Of a stretch of DNA of 23,979 nt, positions 23,905 through 23,979 are shown one piece after another. Source of the DNA: an uncultured Bacteroides sp. (GTDB lineage: Bacteria; Bacteroidota; Bacteroidia; Bacteroidales; Bacteroidaceae); assembly GCF_910586915.1 (NCBI RefSeq), contig NZ_CAJULN010000040.1, positions 1 to 23,979 on the forward strand, read 5' to 3'. Each line of letters opens with the position of its first letter. Position 1 is the stretch's first letter. The position numbers were made by a program, and so were the translations under genes. Below the pieces are notes generated by a model, which was not told the origin of the DNA, did not search any database, and saw nothing but the letters and a program-made list of their open reading frames with translations.

Positions 23905-23938
23905 GCGGAGAGACAGGCTCCCGAACCTACGCTTTCAG
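23905..23938 (-). pseudogene. Possible tRNA-Ser 3'-end remnant
   Basis: The plus strand begins GCGGAGAGA, identical to the 3' end of the intact tRNA-Ser at 23776. It continues with CAGG, a TTCG-like loop and CCT, then ACGCTTTCAG, which resembles a serine tRNA anticodon arm. No variable arm or 5' half follows; the DNA to 23979 is AT-rich. It may be a decayed tandem tRNA-Ser copy. The fragment lies in the region upstream of the intact tRNA. Confidence 0.35.
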
Positions 23939-23979
23939 AAAATATCATAAAATTGCAAATCATTGATAATCATATATTA

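Overview
The window looks like a chromosomal segment of a gut Bacteroides species. The evidence is Bacteroidetes-type promoters (-7 box TAnnTTTG) upstream of many genes, few Shine-Dalgarno sequences, many lipoproteins and signal-peptide proteins, and families typical of the genus: a LamG lipoprotein with a DUF4972-like N-terminus, DUF4251, DUF1349, the GGGtGRT protein, and an alpha-2-macroglobulin/PBP1C pair. I see no phage, insertion sequence, CRISPR array or integrase. Family names come from recognising motifs by eye, not from a search.

Layout. Positions 1-3840 (minus strand) hold a cut-off exported protein, a LamG lipoprotein, and a large membrane-spanning regulator. The regulator has a LamG-like/kelch part outside and a SARP-like winged helix plus BTAD-like domain inside. 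Repeated TTAATAA motifs lie in front of the lipoprotein gene, and a 17-bp palindrome lies in the regulator's own promoter. Positions 4108-5839 (plus) carry a highly codon-biased pair: a NifU/IscU-like scaffold and the uncharacterised, Cys-rich GGGtGRT protein, ending in a strong terminator. Positions 6070-7003 (minus) hold a small membrane protein and a cytoplasmic FKBP isomerase.

Positions 7107-15104 (plus) hold the alpha-2-macroglobulin lipoprotein with an intact CxEQ thioester motif, followed 21 bp later by penicillin-binding protein 1C. This is a known envelope-defence pairing: a protease trap plus peptidoglycan repair. Between the convergent ends of pbpC and a DUF1349 gene lies a tandem array of GAAAC-N4-GTTTC palindromes with a 22-23 bp period. 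It is the most unusual DNA structure in the window.

Positions 15410-17686 hold the DUF1349 protein and a divergent LuxR-type regulator, whose promoters share a perfect 20-bp palindrome, then a DUF4251 protein. Positions 17848-19290 encode an S41/PDZ lipoprotein that appears to have lost both catalytic residues. Positions 19311-20581 (minus) hold a secreted CE1-like esterase and a DUF2007/zinc-ribbon protein. Positions 20761-23621 (plus) hold an M48 metallopeptidase, a CNNM/CBS CorC-type protein and an NlpE-like lipoprotein lacking the CxxC pair. The window ends with two hairpin terminators, a tRNA-Ser(GGA) on the minus strand and a possible tRNA remnant.

Best candidates for undescribed biology: the palindrome array, the NifU-like/GGGtGRT pair, the membrane-spanning SARP-like regulator with its candidate operators, and the S41 pseudoprotease.
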